DNA of 64,000 nucleotides, taken from positions 1 to 64,000 of the forward strand of contig CAYYYS010000007.1 of assembly GCA_964476155.1 (NCBI GenBank). Reading direction: 5' to 3'. The position numbers and the translations under genes were made by a program. The notes below the pieces were generated by a model. The model searched no databases, was not told the DNA's origin, and saw only the letters and a list, made by a program, of their open reading frames with translations. The stretch's first letter is position 1, and every line of letters starts with the position of its first letter. Positions 6,752 to 15,322 of this stretch are shown here, one piece after another. Source of the stretch: JAHIYU01 sp964476155. GTDB taxonomy: Bacteria > Krumholzibacteriota > Krumholzibacteriia > LZORAL124-64-63.

Positions 6752-8401
6752 ATGGCGAAGTACATCTTCGTGACCGGTGGTGTGGTTTCCGCACTGGGCA
6801 AGGGTATCGCCGCGGCGTCACTGGGCCAACTGCTCAAGGCGCGCGGGCTCAAGGTTGTCCTGCAGAAATTCGACCCCTACCTGAATGTCGATCCCGGCAC
6901 CATGAGCCCCTTCCAGCACGGCGAGGTCTTCGTGCTCGACGACGGCGCCGAATGCGACCTGGACCTGGGTCACTACGAGCGCTTCACCGATACGGCCCTG
7001 GCCCAGATCAACAACCTGACCAGCGGCGTGGTCTACGAGACCATTCTCCAGCGCGAGCGCAAGGGCGAGTACCTCGGACGCACCGTGCAGGTGATTCCCC
7101 ACGTGACCGACGAGATCAAGCGGCGCATCAAGCTGCCGGCCGACGTGGATGCCGAGATCGATGTGATCATCACCGAGATCGGCGGTACTGTCGGCGATAT
7201 CGAATCGCTGCCGTTCCTGGAGGCTATTCGTCAGTTCCGACTGGACCGTCCGGTCGGGGATACCCTCTGTGTGCACTTGACCCTGGTGCCCTACATCGCC
7301 GCCGCCGGCGAGATCAAGACCAAGCCCACCCAGCATTCGGTGCGCGAACTGCGCAGCATCGGCATCCAGCCCGACATCCTCATGTGCAGGGCGGAAGTGT
7401 CGGTACCCGACGAAGCGCGCCGCAAGATCGCCCTGTTCTGCAACGTGCCGCCCGAGAGCGTGATCAACGCGGTGGACGTGCCGTCCATCTACCAGGTTCC
7501 CCTGGAGTTCCATAAGCAGGATCTAGACGACCAGGTCTGTCGCCGACTGGGGCTGGACGTGCCCGAGGTCGACCTGACCGACTGGGAAAGGATGGTCTCG
7601 ATCATCCTCAACCCGCCCGAGCACGTGAAGATCGCGGTGGTCGGCAAGTATGTGGAGCTCAAGGACGCCTACAAGAGCATCAGCGAGTCCTTTGTTCACG
7701 CGGGAATCCCCAACCATGTGGGTGTGGACCTGGTGTGGGTCGACTCGGAGAGTCTCGAGGGCCGGGAGGTGGGGGATCGTTGCCTGGAAGAGGCCTTTGC
7801 GGACTGCCACGGCATCCTGGTGCCCGGCGGCTTTGGCGATCGCGGCATCCAGGGCAAGATCAACGCCGTCCGTTTCGCGCGCAAGCGGGGCGTGCCCTAC
7901 TTCGGTATCTGTTTGGGGCTGCAGGTGGCCATGATCGAGATCGGGCGCGACGTGGTCGGACTGCCCATGGCCAACAGCAGCGAGTTCGATCCGGCCGCCG
8001 AACACGCGGTCATCGATCTGATGCTCGAACAGCGCGGCATCACCGACATGGGCGGCACCATGCGCCTGGGCGCCTATCCCTGCGTGTTGACCGACAACAC
8101 CCTGGCCGCGGCCTGCTACGACGAAGCGGAGATCAGCGAGCGGCATCGTCATCGCTACGAGGTGAACAACAAGTACCGCGGTCAATTCGCTGATAACGGC
8201 GTCGTCTTTTCGGGGCTCTCGCCCGACGGTGAACTGGTGGAGATCATCGAACTGCCCGACCATCCCTTCTTCCTGGCCGTGCAGTTCCATCCCGAATTGA
8301 AGTCCCGGCCCAACCGGCCCCATCCCATTTTCAAGGCCTTCGTGTCCGCGGCGGTGGCGCACAAGCAGAGCGCGCGCGATGCCGCAGCGGTAGGGGGTTG
8401 A
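6752..8401 (+). CDS. pyrG: CTP synthase (PyrG)
   Basis: Makes CTP from UTP, ATP and glutamine. 549 residues in two domains: an N-terminal synthase with FVTGGVVSALGKGIAAASLG, EIGGTVGDIES and PFQHGEVFVLDDGAE, and a C-terminal class I glutamine amidotransferase with PGGFGDRG, the nucleophile Cys in YFGICLGLQVA and the FHPELKSRP His-Glu pair. AGGAAGGGG precedes the ATG at 6752. Its position between kdsB and kdsA is common in Gram-negative bacteria and fits the CTP demand of KdsB. Confidence 0.98.
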   Translation: MAKYIFVTGGVVSALGKGIAAASLGQLLKARGLKVVLQKFDPYLNVDPGTMSPFQHGEVFVLDDGAECDLDLGHYERFTDTALAQINNLTSGVVYETILQRERKGEYLGRTVQVIPHVTDEIKRRIKLPADVDAEIDVIITEIGGTVGDIESLPFLEAIRQFRLDRPVGDTLCVHLTLVPYIAAAGEIKTKPTQHSVRELRSIGIQPDILMCRAEVSVPDEARRKIALFCNVPPESVINAVDVPSIYQVPLEFHKQDLDDQVCRRLGLDVPEVDLTDWERMVSIILNPPEHVKIAVVGKYVELKDAYKSISESFVHAGIPNHVGVDLVWVDSESLEGREVGDRCLEEAFADCHGILVPGGFGDRGIQGKINAVRFARKRGVPYFGICLGLQVAMIEIGRDVVGLPMANSSEFDPAAEHAVIDLMLEQRGITDMGGTMRLGAYPCVLTDNTLAAACYDEAEISERHRHRYEVNNKYRGQFADNGVVFSGLSPDGELVEIIELPDHPFFLAVQFHPELKSRPNRPHPIFKAFVSAAVAHKQSARDAAAVGG

Positions 8402-8402
8402 C

Positions 8403-9230
8403 GTGAGCACGGTCAAGATCGGCGCCCATGAGATCGGTCCCGGACAACCGCTCTACGTGATGGCGGGTCCCTGCGTGTTGGAAGATCCCGATGAGATGCT
8501 GCGCCTGGCCGGCGAGGTGGCGGCCGTCTGTCGGGACCTGGACGTGGGCTACTGTTTCAAGGCCAGCTACACCAAGGACAATCGCACCAGCGGCGGCTCG
8601 CCCCGCGGGCCCGGGATGGACGGGGGCCTGAAGCTGCTGCAGCGCATCAAGGACGCGCACGGCGTACCCGTGGTGACCGACATCCACCATCCCGAGCAGG
8701 CGGCGCCGGTGGCCGAGGTGGCCGACATCCTGCAGATCCCCGCCTTCCTGTGTCGTCAGACATCCCTGCTCGAGGCCGCCGCCGCCACGGGCCGCGCGAT
8801 CAACGTGAAGAAGGGGCAGTTCCTGACCCCGGGCGACATGGCGCACGTGGCGGGCAAGCTGCGCGACGCCGGTTGTACCCGTGTCATGGCCACCGAGCGG
8901 GGGGCGTTTTTCGGCTACCGCGATCTGGTGGTCGATTTTCGCGCCCATCAGATCATGCACGGCCTGGACCTGCCGGTGGTCTTCGACGCCACCCATTCGG
9001 TCCAGTCGCCCGGCAGTGCGGGCGGCGCCACCGGCGGCAAGCCCGAACTGATCCCGCTGCTCATGCGCTGCGGCCTGGCCGCCGGCGCCGATGCCGTCTT
9101 CGTGGAGACCCACTACGAGCCGTCCCGGGCCCACAGCGACGCGGGCAGTCAACTGCCCTTCGATCGTTTTGCCGCGTTGATGGAACAGGCCAAACGGTAT
9201 CGGGACCTCTATCTGGAGATGGTGTCATGA
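8403..9230 (+). CDS. kdsA: 3-deoxy-8-phosphooctulonate synthase (KdsA)
   Basis: Condenses phosphoenolpyruvate with arabinose 5-phosphate to Kdo-8-phosphate. 275 residues of TIM-barrel sequence with MAGPCVLED, FKASYTKDNRTS (phosphate and substrate loop), DIHHPEQ, KKGQFLTPGDM, TERGAFFGYRDLVVDFR and FDATHSVQSPG. The GTG start at 8403 is one base after the pyrG stop, and the 3' end overlaps kdsC (ATGA), so translation is coupled. Asp in SFD/VFDATHS and Cys in GPCVLED look like the metal-dependent type, but assigning that class by eye is not secure. Confidence 0.96.
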   Translation: MSTVKIGAHEIGPGQPLYVMAGPCVLEDPDEMLRLAGEVAAVCRDLDVGYCFKASYTKDNRTSGGSPRGPGMDGGLKLLQRIKDAHGVPVVTDIHHPEQAAPVAEVADILQIPAFLCRQTSLLEAAAATGRAINVKKGQFLTPGDMAHVAGKLRDAGCTRVMATERGAFFGYRDLVVDFRAHQIMHGLDLPVVFDATHSVQSPGSAGGATGGKPELIPLLMRCGLAAGADAVFVETHYEPSRAHSDAGSQLPFDRFAALMEQAKRYRDLYLEMVS

Positions 9231-9847
9231 GCGGGCGCGATTGGTCGCCCCGCGACGCGGAGGCCTATGCGAGCGAGGCCGCCCAACGTCTCGACGCGGA
9301 CCAGTTGGCCCTCTTTGCCGGGATCCGGGGCATCGTTCTGGACTGCGACGGCGTGCTGACCGATGGCAGCCTGATCTACGGTCCCGACGGCGAGGCCCTG
9401 AAGACCTTCAACGCCCAAGACGGACTGGGCCTCGTCATGGCCCGGGCCGGGGGGGTCAAGCTGGCCCTGCTCACCGGTCGCGACAGCGCCGTGGCCGGGC
9501 GTCGCGCCGCCGAACTGAAATTCCACGCCATCAAACTGGGCCGCTTCGACAAGCAGCGTGCCCTGTTGGAAATCCTGGACGAGTGTGACCTGAATCCCGA
9601 CCAGGTCCTGTACATGGGTGACGATCTGATCGACCTGCCCGCCCTGACCATGGTGGGCCTGCCCGTCACGGTTCCCGAGGCGCCGGCCGACGTCCGAGCG
9701 AAGTGCCGTTACGTTACCGCCGCTTCCGGCGGGCACGGCGCGGTCCGGGAAATCACCGACCTGGTCCTGATGAGCGCCGGGAAATTCGGGGACGCCCTGA
9801 CGACCATTGCCGACAAGGCCCGGCTGCCCAGCGAGGGAACATCATGA
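9227..9847 (+). CDS. kdsC: 3-deoxy-D-manno-octulosonate 8-phosphate phosphatase (KdsC, HAD family)
   Basis: Removes phosphate from Kdo-8-phosphate. 206 residues. HAD motif I is LDCDGVLTDG (Asp39 and Asp41), motif II is LLTGR, and motif III/IV is YMGDDLIDLPA. The N-terminal extension of about 30 residues is slightly longer than in E. coli KdsC. The ATG overlaps the kdsA stop in ATGA with GGAG nearby, and the 3' end overlaps the kdsD start in the same way. The kdsA-kdsC-kdsD chain is therefore a tight translational unit. Confidence 0.94.
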   Translation: MSGRDWSPRDAEAYASEAAQRLDADQLALFAGIRGIVLDCDGVLTDGSLIYGPDGEALKTFNAQDGLGLVMARAGGVKLALLTGRDSAVAGRRAAELKFHAIKLGRFDKQRALLEILDECDLNPDQVLYMGDDLIDLPALTMVGLPVTVPEAPADVRAKCRYVTAASGGHGAVREITDLVLMSAGKFGDALTTIADKARLPSEGTS

Positions 9848-10878
9848 TGCAAAACGGCGGCACACCCCGCAGCGATCAGGACATCCTGGCGATCGGGCGA
9901 GGCGTCTTCGCCCAGGAGGCCGCAGAGCTGTCGGCCCTCGGCACCAGACTCGATGAGGCTTTCGTGTCGGCCGTCCGCGCCATCCACGGTTGCGGCGGAC
10001 GCGTGATCGTCACGGGACTGGGCAAGTCGGGCATCGTGGCCCGCAAGCTGGCCGCTACGCTCACCGCTACCGGCACGCCGTCCCATTTCATCCATCCGGT
10101 CGAAGCCATTCACGGCGATCTGGGCGTGGTCGGCGCGGGCGATGTCCTGATTGCCATCTCGCGCAGCGGCGACAACCCCGAAGTCACCCAGTTGGCGGGA
10201 CTGGCCCGTCACTTCGACATGGTCATGATCGCGCTCACCGGTCGGCCCGACTCGCAACTTGGCCGGCTCAGCGAAATCGTGGTGACCTGCGACGTGGCCC
10301 GCGAAGCCTGTCCTTTGAACCTGACACCCACGACCAGCGCCGCGGCGGCCATGATCACCGGCGATGCGATCGCCCTGGCTCTGCTCACCTTGCGCGGCTT
10401 CGACGAGCACGACTTCGCCGCCTACCACCCCGGCGGCGTCCTGGGCCGATCCCTGCTCCTGAAGGTGGGGGAGCTCATGCACGGTGGCGACGAATTGCCA
10501 CTGGTGAGTGTCGACGCCACCCTGCGCGAGTGTCTGCCCGAACTGGTGGGCAAGCGTCTCGGCTGTGCCTGTGTGGTCGGTGGCGACGGTTCCCTCGCGG
10601 GTATCTGCGTGGACGGCGACGTCAAGCGCATCCTGCTCGAATACGACGATCCCCTGTCCCAGCCCATGTCCGACCTGATGAGCCCCGACCCGGCGACAAT
10701 CGGCGTCGACGATCTGGCCGTGACCGCTCTGAGACGCATGGAGGATCGTCCCCAGGGGCCCATAACGGTTCTGGTTGTAACTGATGATGCCGGCAAGCCC
10801 AAGGGACTATTGCATATCCACGATATCCTGCGCGCAGGTGTCTACGGTCCCAACCCGCGTGACGATGTCTCGGACTGA
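9844..10878 (+). CDS. kdsD: Arabinose-5-phosphate isomerase (KdsD)
   Basis: Interconverts ribulose 5-phosphate and arabinose 5-phosphate, the KdsA substrate. 344 residues: an N-terminal SIS sugar-isomerase domain (TGLGKSGIVARKLAATL; SHFIHPVEAIHGDLG; AISRSGDNPEV) followed by two CBS domains (from about residue 215 on), the normal E. coli KdsD/GutQ layout. Start is ATG at 9844 (a second ATG follows directly) overlapping the kdsC stop. With kdsA, kdsB and kdsC nearby this completes CMP-Kdo synthesis. Confidence 0.95.
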   Translation: MMQNGGTPRSDQDILAIGRGVFAQEAAELSALGTRLDEAFVSAVRAIHGCGGRVIVTGLGKSGIVARKLAATLTATGTPSHFIHPVEAIHGDLGVVGAGDVLIAISRSGDNPEVTQLAGLARHFDMVMIALTGRPDSQLGRLSEIVVTCDVAREACPLNLTPTTSAAAAMITGDAIALALLTLRGFDEHDFAAYHPGGVLGRSLLLKVGELMHGGDELPLVSVDATLRECLPELVGKRLGCACVVGGDGSLAGICVDGDVKRILLEYDDPLSQPMSDLMSPDPATIGVDDLAVTALRRMEDRPQGPITVLVVTDDAGKPKGLLHIHDILRAGVYGPNPRDDVSD

Positions 10879-10985
10879 TCCGCCACACCCGGTTCGGGTC
10901 CCGCGTCTCCGCTGCCGTGCCCCCAAGTGAACGATCGTTGTTAACTCTCTGGTAAAGAAGACGATGCATAGACACGCGGGATATC

Positions 10986-11014
10986 TTGACGGGCCACTCC
11001 GGCTGGTGTTACCT
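10986..11014 (+). promoter_or_regulatory. Weak promoter candidate before the lpxL-lptC-lptB genes
   Basis: TTGACG (10986-10991) and TTACCT (11009-11014), 17 bases apart, lie in the 168-base gap after kdsD. The -35 is good and the -10 poor. No other structure stands out in this gap. Confidence 0.25.
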
Positions 11015-11046
11015 GTACACGTGGACCGGGCCAGATCGGAGCTGAC

Positions 11047-11931
11047 ATGCCCCCCGTGTACCGTAGGATTCGACGTGTCTGCTATCATCGACTCGCCGTG
11101 GTCATACTCTGGCTCGTGCGAAGGCTCCCGGCGGGCGCCGGTTACGCGTTTTGCACCGGACTGGTTCGTCTGGGACTGAAGCTGCGGCGGCGCGATCGTG
11201 AGCGGGCCCTGGCGAACCTGCGTCGGGTTTTTCCCGACCGAACGCCCGACCAGCGCGCGACCTTGCTGAATGATTCGGCCACGCAACTGGGTGCTAATCT
11301 TTTCGATGCCCTGACCCTCGACCGCTGGCAGGCCCGGCGTTACGAGGGGATCGTGGACGATGGCGCCATCGGCGTTTTGAATGCACTGCGCGAACGGGGG
11401 CGCGGTGTCCTGGTTCTGACCGGCCATTTCGGCTGTTGGGAACTGCTGGGTGGCTATCTGGCCGCGGGCCTGGGCGGACTCACGGTGGTCACCGGTACCA
11501 TCCACAACGCGCCCGTGGATGAGATGGTCAATACCTGGCGTCGACAAGCCGGCTTGACGCCGGTGCCGCGCGAGGGCGATCTGAGGCCCCTGCTGCGTTG
11601 TCTGAAGACGGGTGGCGTCGCCGCGGTCCTGCTGGACCAGAACACCCGCGTGGAGAATATCGTGGTGCCCTTTTGCGGCCACCCGGCGCCCACGCCGGTG
11701 GGCTTCGCGCGGCTGGCCCTAAAGCAGGGCACACCGGTGCTGCCGGTGGTCATCGGACGGGAGGGCCGTGGTCATCGGGTGACGCACGGAGTGCTCCTGG
11801 ATCCCGCAGTCTATACGGGCCCCGACGCCGAGACCCGTTTGTTGACCGACTGCAACGCCGCGCTCGAATCGTGTCTGCGGCGGAACCCGATCGAGTGGGT
11901 GTGGTTCCACTCGCGGTGGCATGAAGATTGA
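11047..11931 (+). CDS. Lysophospholipid/lauroyl acyltransferase, LpxL (HtrB) family
   Basis: Probably adds a secondary acyl chain to Kdo-lipid A precursor at the inner membrane. 294 residues. A hydrophobic N-terminal helix (about 15-40) is followed by the catalytic H-x4-E (His127 and Glu132 in TGHFGCWELLGG). LLDQNTRVENIVVPFCGHPAPT and the C-terminal EWVWFHSRW are typical of lipid A acyltransferases. GGAG precedes the ATG at 11047. Its position between kdsD and lptC supports a lipid A role, although acyl-chain specificity (LpxL, LpxM or LpxP) cannot be told. Confidence 0.85.
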   Translation: MPPVYRRIRRVCYHRLAVVILWLVRRLPAGAGYAFCTGLVRLGLKLRRRDRERALANLRRVFPDRTPDQRATLLNDSATQLGANLFDALTLDRWQARRYEGIVDDGAIGVLNALRERGRGVLVLTGHFGCWELLGGYLAAGLGGLTVVTGTIHNAPVDEMVNTWRRQAGLTPVPREGDLRPLLRCLKTGGVAAVLLDQNTRVENIVVPFCGHPAPTPVGFARLALKQGTPVLPVVIGREGRGHRVTHGVLLDPAVYTGPDAETRLLTDCNAALESCLRRNPIEWVWFHSRWHED

Positions 11932-11952
11932 AGTGTTGACGAGAGGCTGATC

Positions 11953-12546
11953 TTGACCAACGGACACCATCCCGGACCGATCATCAAGGCACCGTCGACG
12001 GCGGCGATCGTCCTGCTGCTCCTGACGCTGTCGTTGGCCGGCTGCGAAGACCAGGCCCGCATGGCGGAAACGACCGATTTGCCCGACGACCTGCCCGACC
12101 AGGAGCTCTTTGACACCAGCATCTACGACTCCCACGAGGGCGTCCGCCGCTGGCGGCTGGACAGCGAACGCCTGGCCCGTTATCACGACCAGGACGAAGC
12201 CCAGCTGTACGATGTGCACATGGAATTCTATCGGGCCGACACCCTCTTCTCCACGCTGACCTCAGAGCGGGGGCGGGCCAACATGAAGACCAACGATCTC
12301 TTCACCTGGGGGGACGTGGTCGTGGTGACCCGGGACGGACGTCGCCTGGAGACCGAGGAACTCTACTACGACGAGCGCAACGGCCTCATCAGCAACGACG
12401 TCTTCAACCGCTTCACCCGCGGCGACAACGTGATGACGGGCATCGGCATGGAAGCGACCCCCGAACTCGACCGCTTCGAGCTGAAGCAGGCCGTGGCCGC
12501 CACGGTGTACGACGAGCCGGGGGACACCGGGAAGGACGCCCCATGA
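11953..12546 (+). CDS. lptC: LPS export protein LptC-like lipoprotein
   Basis: 197 residues with a TTG start behind GAGAGG. A signal peptide ends in a lipobox (SLAGC, Cys31), so the protein is likely a lipoprotein rather than the single-helix-anchored E. coli form. The body shows the LptC/LptA-type beta-jellyroll repeat pattern (YDVHMEFYRADTLFSTLTSE, then GDVVVVTRDGRRLETEELYYDERN, and FTRGDNVMTGIGMEATPELD near the end). It presumably bridges the LptBFG transporter to the periplasmic LptA. It overlaps lptB by ATGA. No lptA lies between lptC and lptB, unlike the common order. Confidence 0.82.
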   Translation: MTNGHHPGPIIKAPSTAAIVLLLLTLSLAGCEDQARMAETTDLPDDLPDQELFDTSIYDSHEGVRRWRLDSERLARYHDQDEAQLYDVHMEFYRADTLFSTLTSERGRANMKTNDLFTWGDVVVVTRDGRRLETEELYYDERNGLISNDVFNRFTRGDNVMTGIGMEATPELDRFELKQAVAATVYDEPGDTGKDAP

Positions 12547-13277
12547 GCGACGAGACTCTGACCCTGTCCGGACGCGGGCTGCACAAGGTGTACCGCGGTC
12601 GTGCCGCCGTGGACGGCGTTGACCTGGAGTTCCGCGAGGGTGAAGTGACCGGCCTTTTAGGCCCCAACGGCGCCGGCAAGACAACCACGTTCTACATCAT
12701 CGTCGGCTTCATTCGTCCCGAAAAAGGGACCGTTACACTGGGTGGCGAGGATATATCCGGGCTGCCCATGTATAAACGGGCCCGCAAGGGCATCGGCTAT
12801 CTGCCCCAGGAGTCGTCCATTTTCAGGCGGCTGTCCGTCGAGGAGAACCTCATGGCCATCCTCGAGACGCTGCCCATCAAGAAAGCCGAGCGCCGCGAAC
12901 GCCGGGACGAACTGCTCGAGGAGATGCGCATCACCCACATCCGCAAGAGTCTGGGCTACCAGCTATCGGGCGGGGAGAGACGACGCGTGGAAATTGCGCG
13001 GGCCCTGGTGACGCGTCCCCGCTTCATGCTCCTGGACGAACCCTTCGCTGGTATCGATCCCATCGCCGTGGCCGACCTTCAGCAAAGCGTGTCGCGGTTG
13101 CGGGAGCGGGGGATCGGTATCCTGATTACCGATCACAATGTACGAGAAACGTTGAGCATTACCGATCGGGCGTACATAATGTACGAGGGTCGGATCGAGC
13201 TGTCCGGCACACCCGACGAGATCGTCGGCAACGACAAGGCGCGGGAAATCTACCTCGGCGAGTCATTTCAACTATAA
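12543..13277 (+). CDS. lptB: LPS export ABC transporter ATP-binding protein (LptB)
   Basis: 244 residues. Walker A GPNGAGKTTT, Q-loop YLPQESSIFRRLSVEEN, ABC signature LSGGERRRVEIARAL, Walker B FMLLDEPFAGIDP and H-loop ITDHNVRETL are all intact and closely follow LptB. It powers LPS extraction from the inner membrane together with LptF and LptG, encoded at 24459-26932 on the other strand. Translationally coupled to lptC and directly upstream of rpoN, as in many Gram-negative bacteria. Confidence 0.95.
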   Translation: MSDETLTLSGRGLHKVYRGRAAVDGVDLEFREGEVTGLLGPNGAGKTTTFYIIVGFIRPEKGTVTLGGEDISGLPMYKRARKGIGYLPQESSIFRRLSVEENLMAILETLPIKKAERRERRDELLEEMRITHIRKSLGYQLSGGERRRVEIARALVTRPRFMLLDEPFAGIDPIAVADLQQSVSRLRERGIGILITDHNVRETLSITDRAYIMYEGRIELSGTPDEIVGNDKAREIYLGESFQL

Positions 13278-13322
13278 TGTGTCTGTGAAGCGGACCATCG
13301 CCGAGAGCGGAGCAAAGACCGG

Positions 13323-14744
13323 ATGAACATGAAACTGAGACTACACCAGGGACTTTACCAGCGGCAACAGCTGGTCATGACGCAACGCCTGCAGCAGGCG
13401 TTGAAGCTGCTGCAGATCCCTACGCTCGAGCTTGAACAGATCCTGCGCCAGGAATTGCAGATCAATCCCCTGCTGGAGGAATTCGACCCCACAGAGGAAG
13501 ATGAGATCCAGGATAACGAGACCGACAAGGAAGACGCCGAGATCCCCGCCGAAGAGAGTACCGATCCCGCCGAGGACGTGGACTGGGACGAGTACTTCAA
13601 GGACGGTTTCAAGGACGGCACCTGGGAACGGGAGCACGATGACGAGGATCGGCTGGAGCGTCCGGCGGCCTCGATCCCCTCGGGCCAGGAAGAGCTCACC
13701 ACCCAGTTGTCGCTGGTGATCGAGGACGAGTTGGATCGCAAGATCGGCGAGTACCTTATCGGTAGTCTGGACGAGGCGGGCTACCTGACTTGTCCGCTCT
13801 CCGAGGTGGCCGCGTACTTCGAGGTGGACGAGGAGCGGGTGGAGGGCCTGCTGAAGATCATCCAGGACTTCGATCCGCCGGGTGTCGGTGCTCGCGACAT
13901 CCAGGAATGCCTGCTGTTGCAGCTTCGCGCGTTCAAGCGCGACGACAGCCAGGAAGCCGAGGTCATACGCAACCACTTCGAAGCCCTGAAGAACCGCAAG
14001 TTCGCCGATATCGCGCGCGACATGAAGATAGCTCCGCGAGATGTCCAGGAGATCGCCGAGCGCATCGGCGAGCTGGATCCCAAGCCGGGCATGGCCACGA
14101 CCCAGGACGGCGCCGCCTACATCACGCCCGACCTGGTGGTCGAGAAGGTGGATGACGATTACGTGGTCTACCTGAACGACGGCAATATCCCCCGTCTGCG
14201 CGTGAGCAACGCCTACGACGCTGTCCAGGCTGGCAAGAAGGGCGGCGACACCGACACCGTCCAGTTTATCGACGAGAAGCGGCGCTACGCCGAGTGGATC
14301 ATCAAGACCATCGAGCAGCGGCGTCGCACCATGATCAAGGTCATGGAGGCCATCGTTCGCGAGCAGAAGGAGTTCTTCACGTTAGGAGCCATCGCCCTGC
14401 GGCCGTTGACACTGCAGCAGGTGGCCACGGAAATCGGCATGCACGAGTCGACAGTCTCGCGCGTGACCAAGCAGAAGTACTGCCAGACACCCCGCGGAGT
14501 CTTCCCGCTCAAGTATTTCTTCTCGGCGGGCCTGGATACCGACGAGGGGGACGAGGTGGCCGCCAAGGCGGTCAAGGAGATGATTCAGGAGATCGTGGCG
14601 AAGGAAGACACGTCGCGCCCCCTGTCGGACAAGAAAATCGTGGAGCTGCTGTCGGCCCGTGGTCTCAAGATCGCGCGGCGCACCGTGGCGAAGTATCGTG
14701 ACCATCTGGGCATCCTCAATGCCAGGATGCGCAAGAAGTTCTGA
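13323..14744 (+). CDS. rpoN: RNA polymerase sigma-54 factor (RpoN)
   Basis: 473 residues. A Gln/Leu-rich region I (QRQQLVMTQRLQQALKLLQI) interacts with enhancer-binding ATPases. An acidic region II follows (about 55-125, rich in Glu and Asp). Then come the core-binding domain and a helix-turn-helix (STVSRVTKQKYCQTPRGVFPL). The RpoN box ARRTVAKYR (451-459) reads the -24 element. The lptB-rpoN-hpf order is the classical one. Regulators that need it are not visible in this window. Confidence 0.97.
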   Translation: MNMKLRLHQGLYQRQQLVMTQRLQQALKLLQIPTLELEQILRQELQINPLLEEFDPTEEDEIQDNETDKEDAEIPAEESTDPAEDVDWDEYFKDGFKDGTWEREHDDEDRLERPAASIPSGQEELTTQLSLVIEDELDRKIGEYLIGSLDEAGYLTCPLSEVAAYFEVDEERVEGLLKIIQDFDPPGVGARDIQECLLLQLRAFKRDDSQEAEVIRNHFEALKNRKFADIARDMKIAPRDVQEIAERIGELDPKPGMATTQDGAAYITPDLVVEKVDDDYVVYLNDGNIPRLRVSNAYDAVQAGKKGGDTDTVQFIDEKRRYAEWIIKTIEQRRRTMIKVMEAIVREQKEFFTLGAIALRPLTLQQVATEIGMHESTVSRVTKQKYCQTPRGVFPLKYFFSAGLDTDEGDEVAAKAVKEMIQEIVAKEDTSRPLSDKKIVELLSARGLKIARRTVAKYRDHLGILNARMRKKF

Positions 14745-14777
14745 CCCTGACACTACAGCCTGTACCTGGAGGATCCC

Positions 14778-15314
14778 ATGGAGCTGGAGATCAATAGCCG
14801 GCATTTCACGCTCGGCGACGACATGCGCGACAAGATCGTCGAGAAACTCGAGGGCCTTACCCGTTACAGCCCGACCGATCCCATGCGGGCCCGTCTGACG
14901 CTCACCTTCGCAGGTGGACGATTCACTGGCGACCTCACCTACAATCTCAAGCAGCACTCCTGCCATGCCAAAGTGGAGCATATCGAGCCGGATGGCGCGG
15001 CGGGCCTCGCCATCGAGAGCGTCGAGCGCCAGTTGCGCCGTCACAAGGACAAGATGAAGGACCACCGTGGCCGTGCGCCCGAGGGCGGCCTGGGCGAGGC
15101 CATGACCGACCTGAGCGACAGCTTGCTCGACAACAGCGGCTCGGCCATGACATCCGAGGGCTTTGCGCTCAAGGATCTCACCCTGACCGAGGCCCAGGAG
15201 GCCTACGCCAGCAGTGAGAGCCCCTTCTTCGTCTTCCGCAACATCGATTGCGACGAAGTGGCCGTTCTGTACCGGAAAGACGACGGCGATGTCGGCGTCA
15301 TGAAACCCGAATAG
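14778..15314 (+). CDS. hpf: Ribosome hibernation promoting factor, long form (Hpf)
   Basis: 178 residues: an N-terminal S30AE/YfiA beta-alpha domain (about 1-100) that binds the 30S decoding region, a linker, and a C-terminal dimerisation domain (about 128-178: LTLTEAQEAYASSESPFFVFR, then VAVLYRKDDGDVGVMKP). The C-terminal domain marks the long form, which dimerises 70S into 100S particles in stationary phase. ATG at 14778 follows GGAGG. It lies between rpoN and hprK. Confidence 0.93.
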   Translation: MELEINSRHFTLGDDMRDKIVEKLEGLTRYSPTDPMRARLTLTFAGGRFTGDLTYNLKQHSCHAKVEHIEPDGAAGLAIESVERQLRRHKDKMKDHRGRAPEGGLGEAMTDLSDSLLDNSGSAMTSEGFALKDLTLTEAQEAYASSESPFFVFRNIDCDEVAVLYRKDDGDVGVMKPE

Positions 15315-15322
15315 GTCACACC

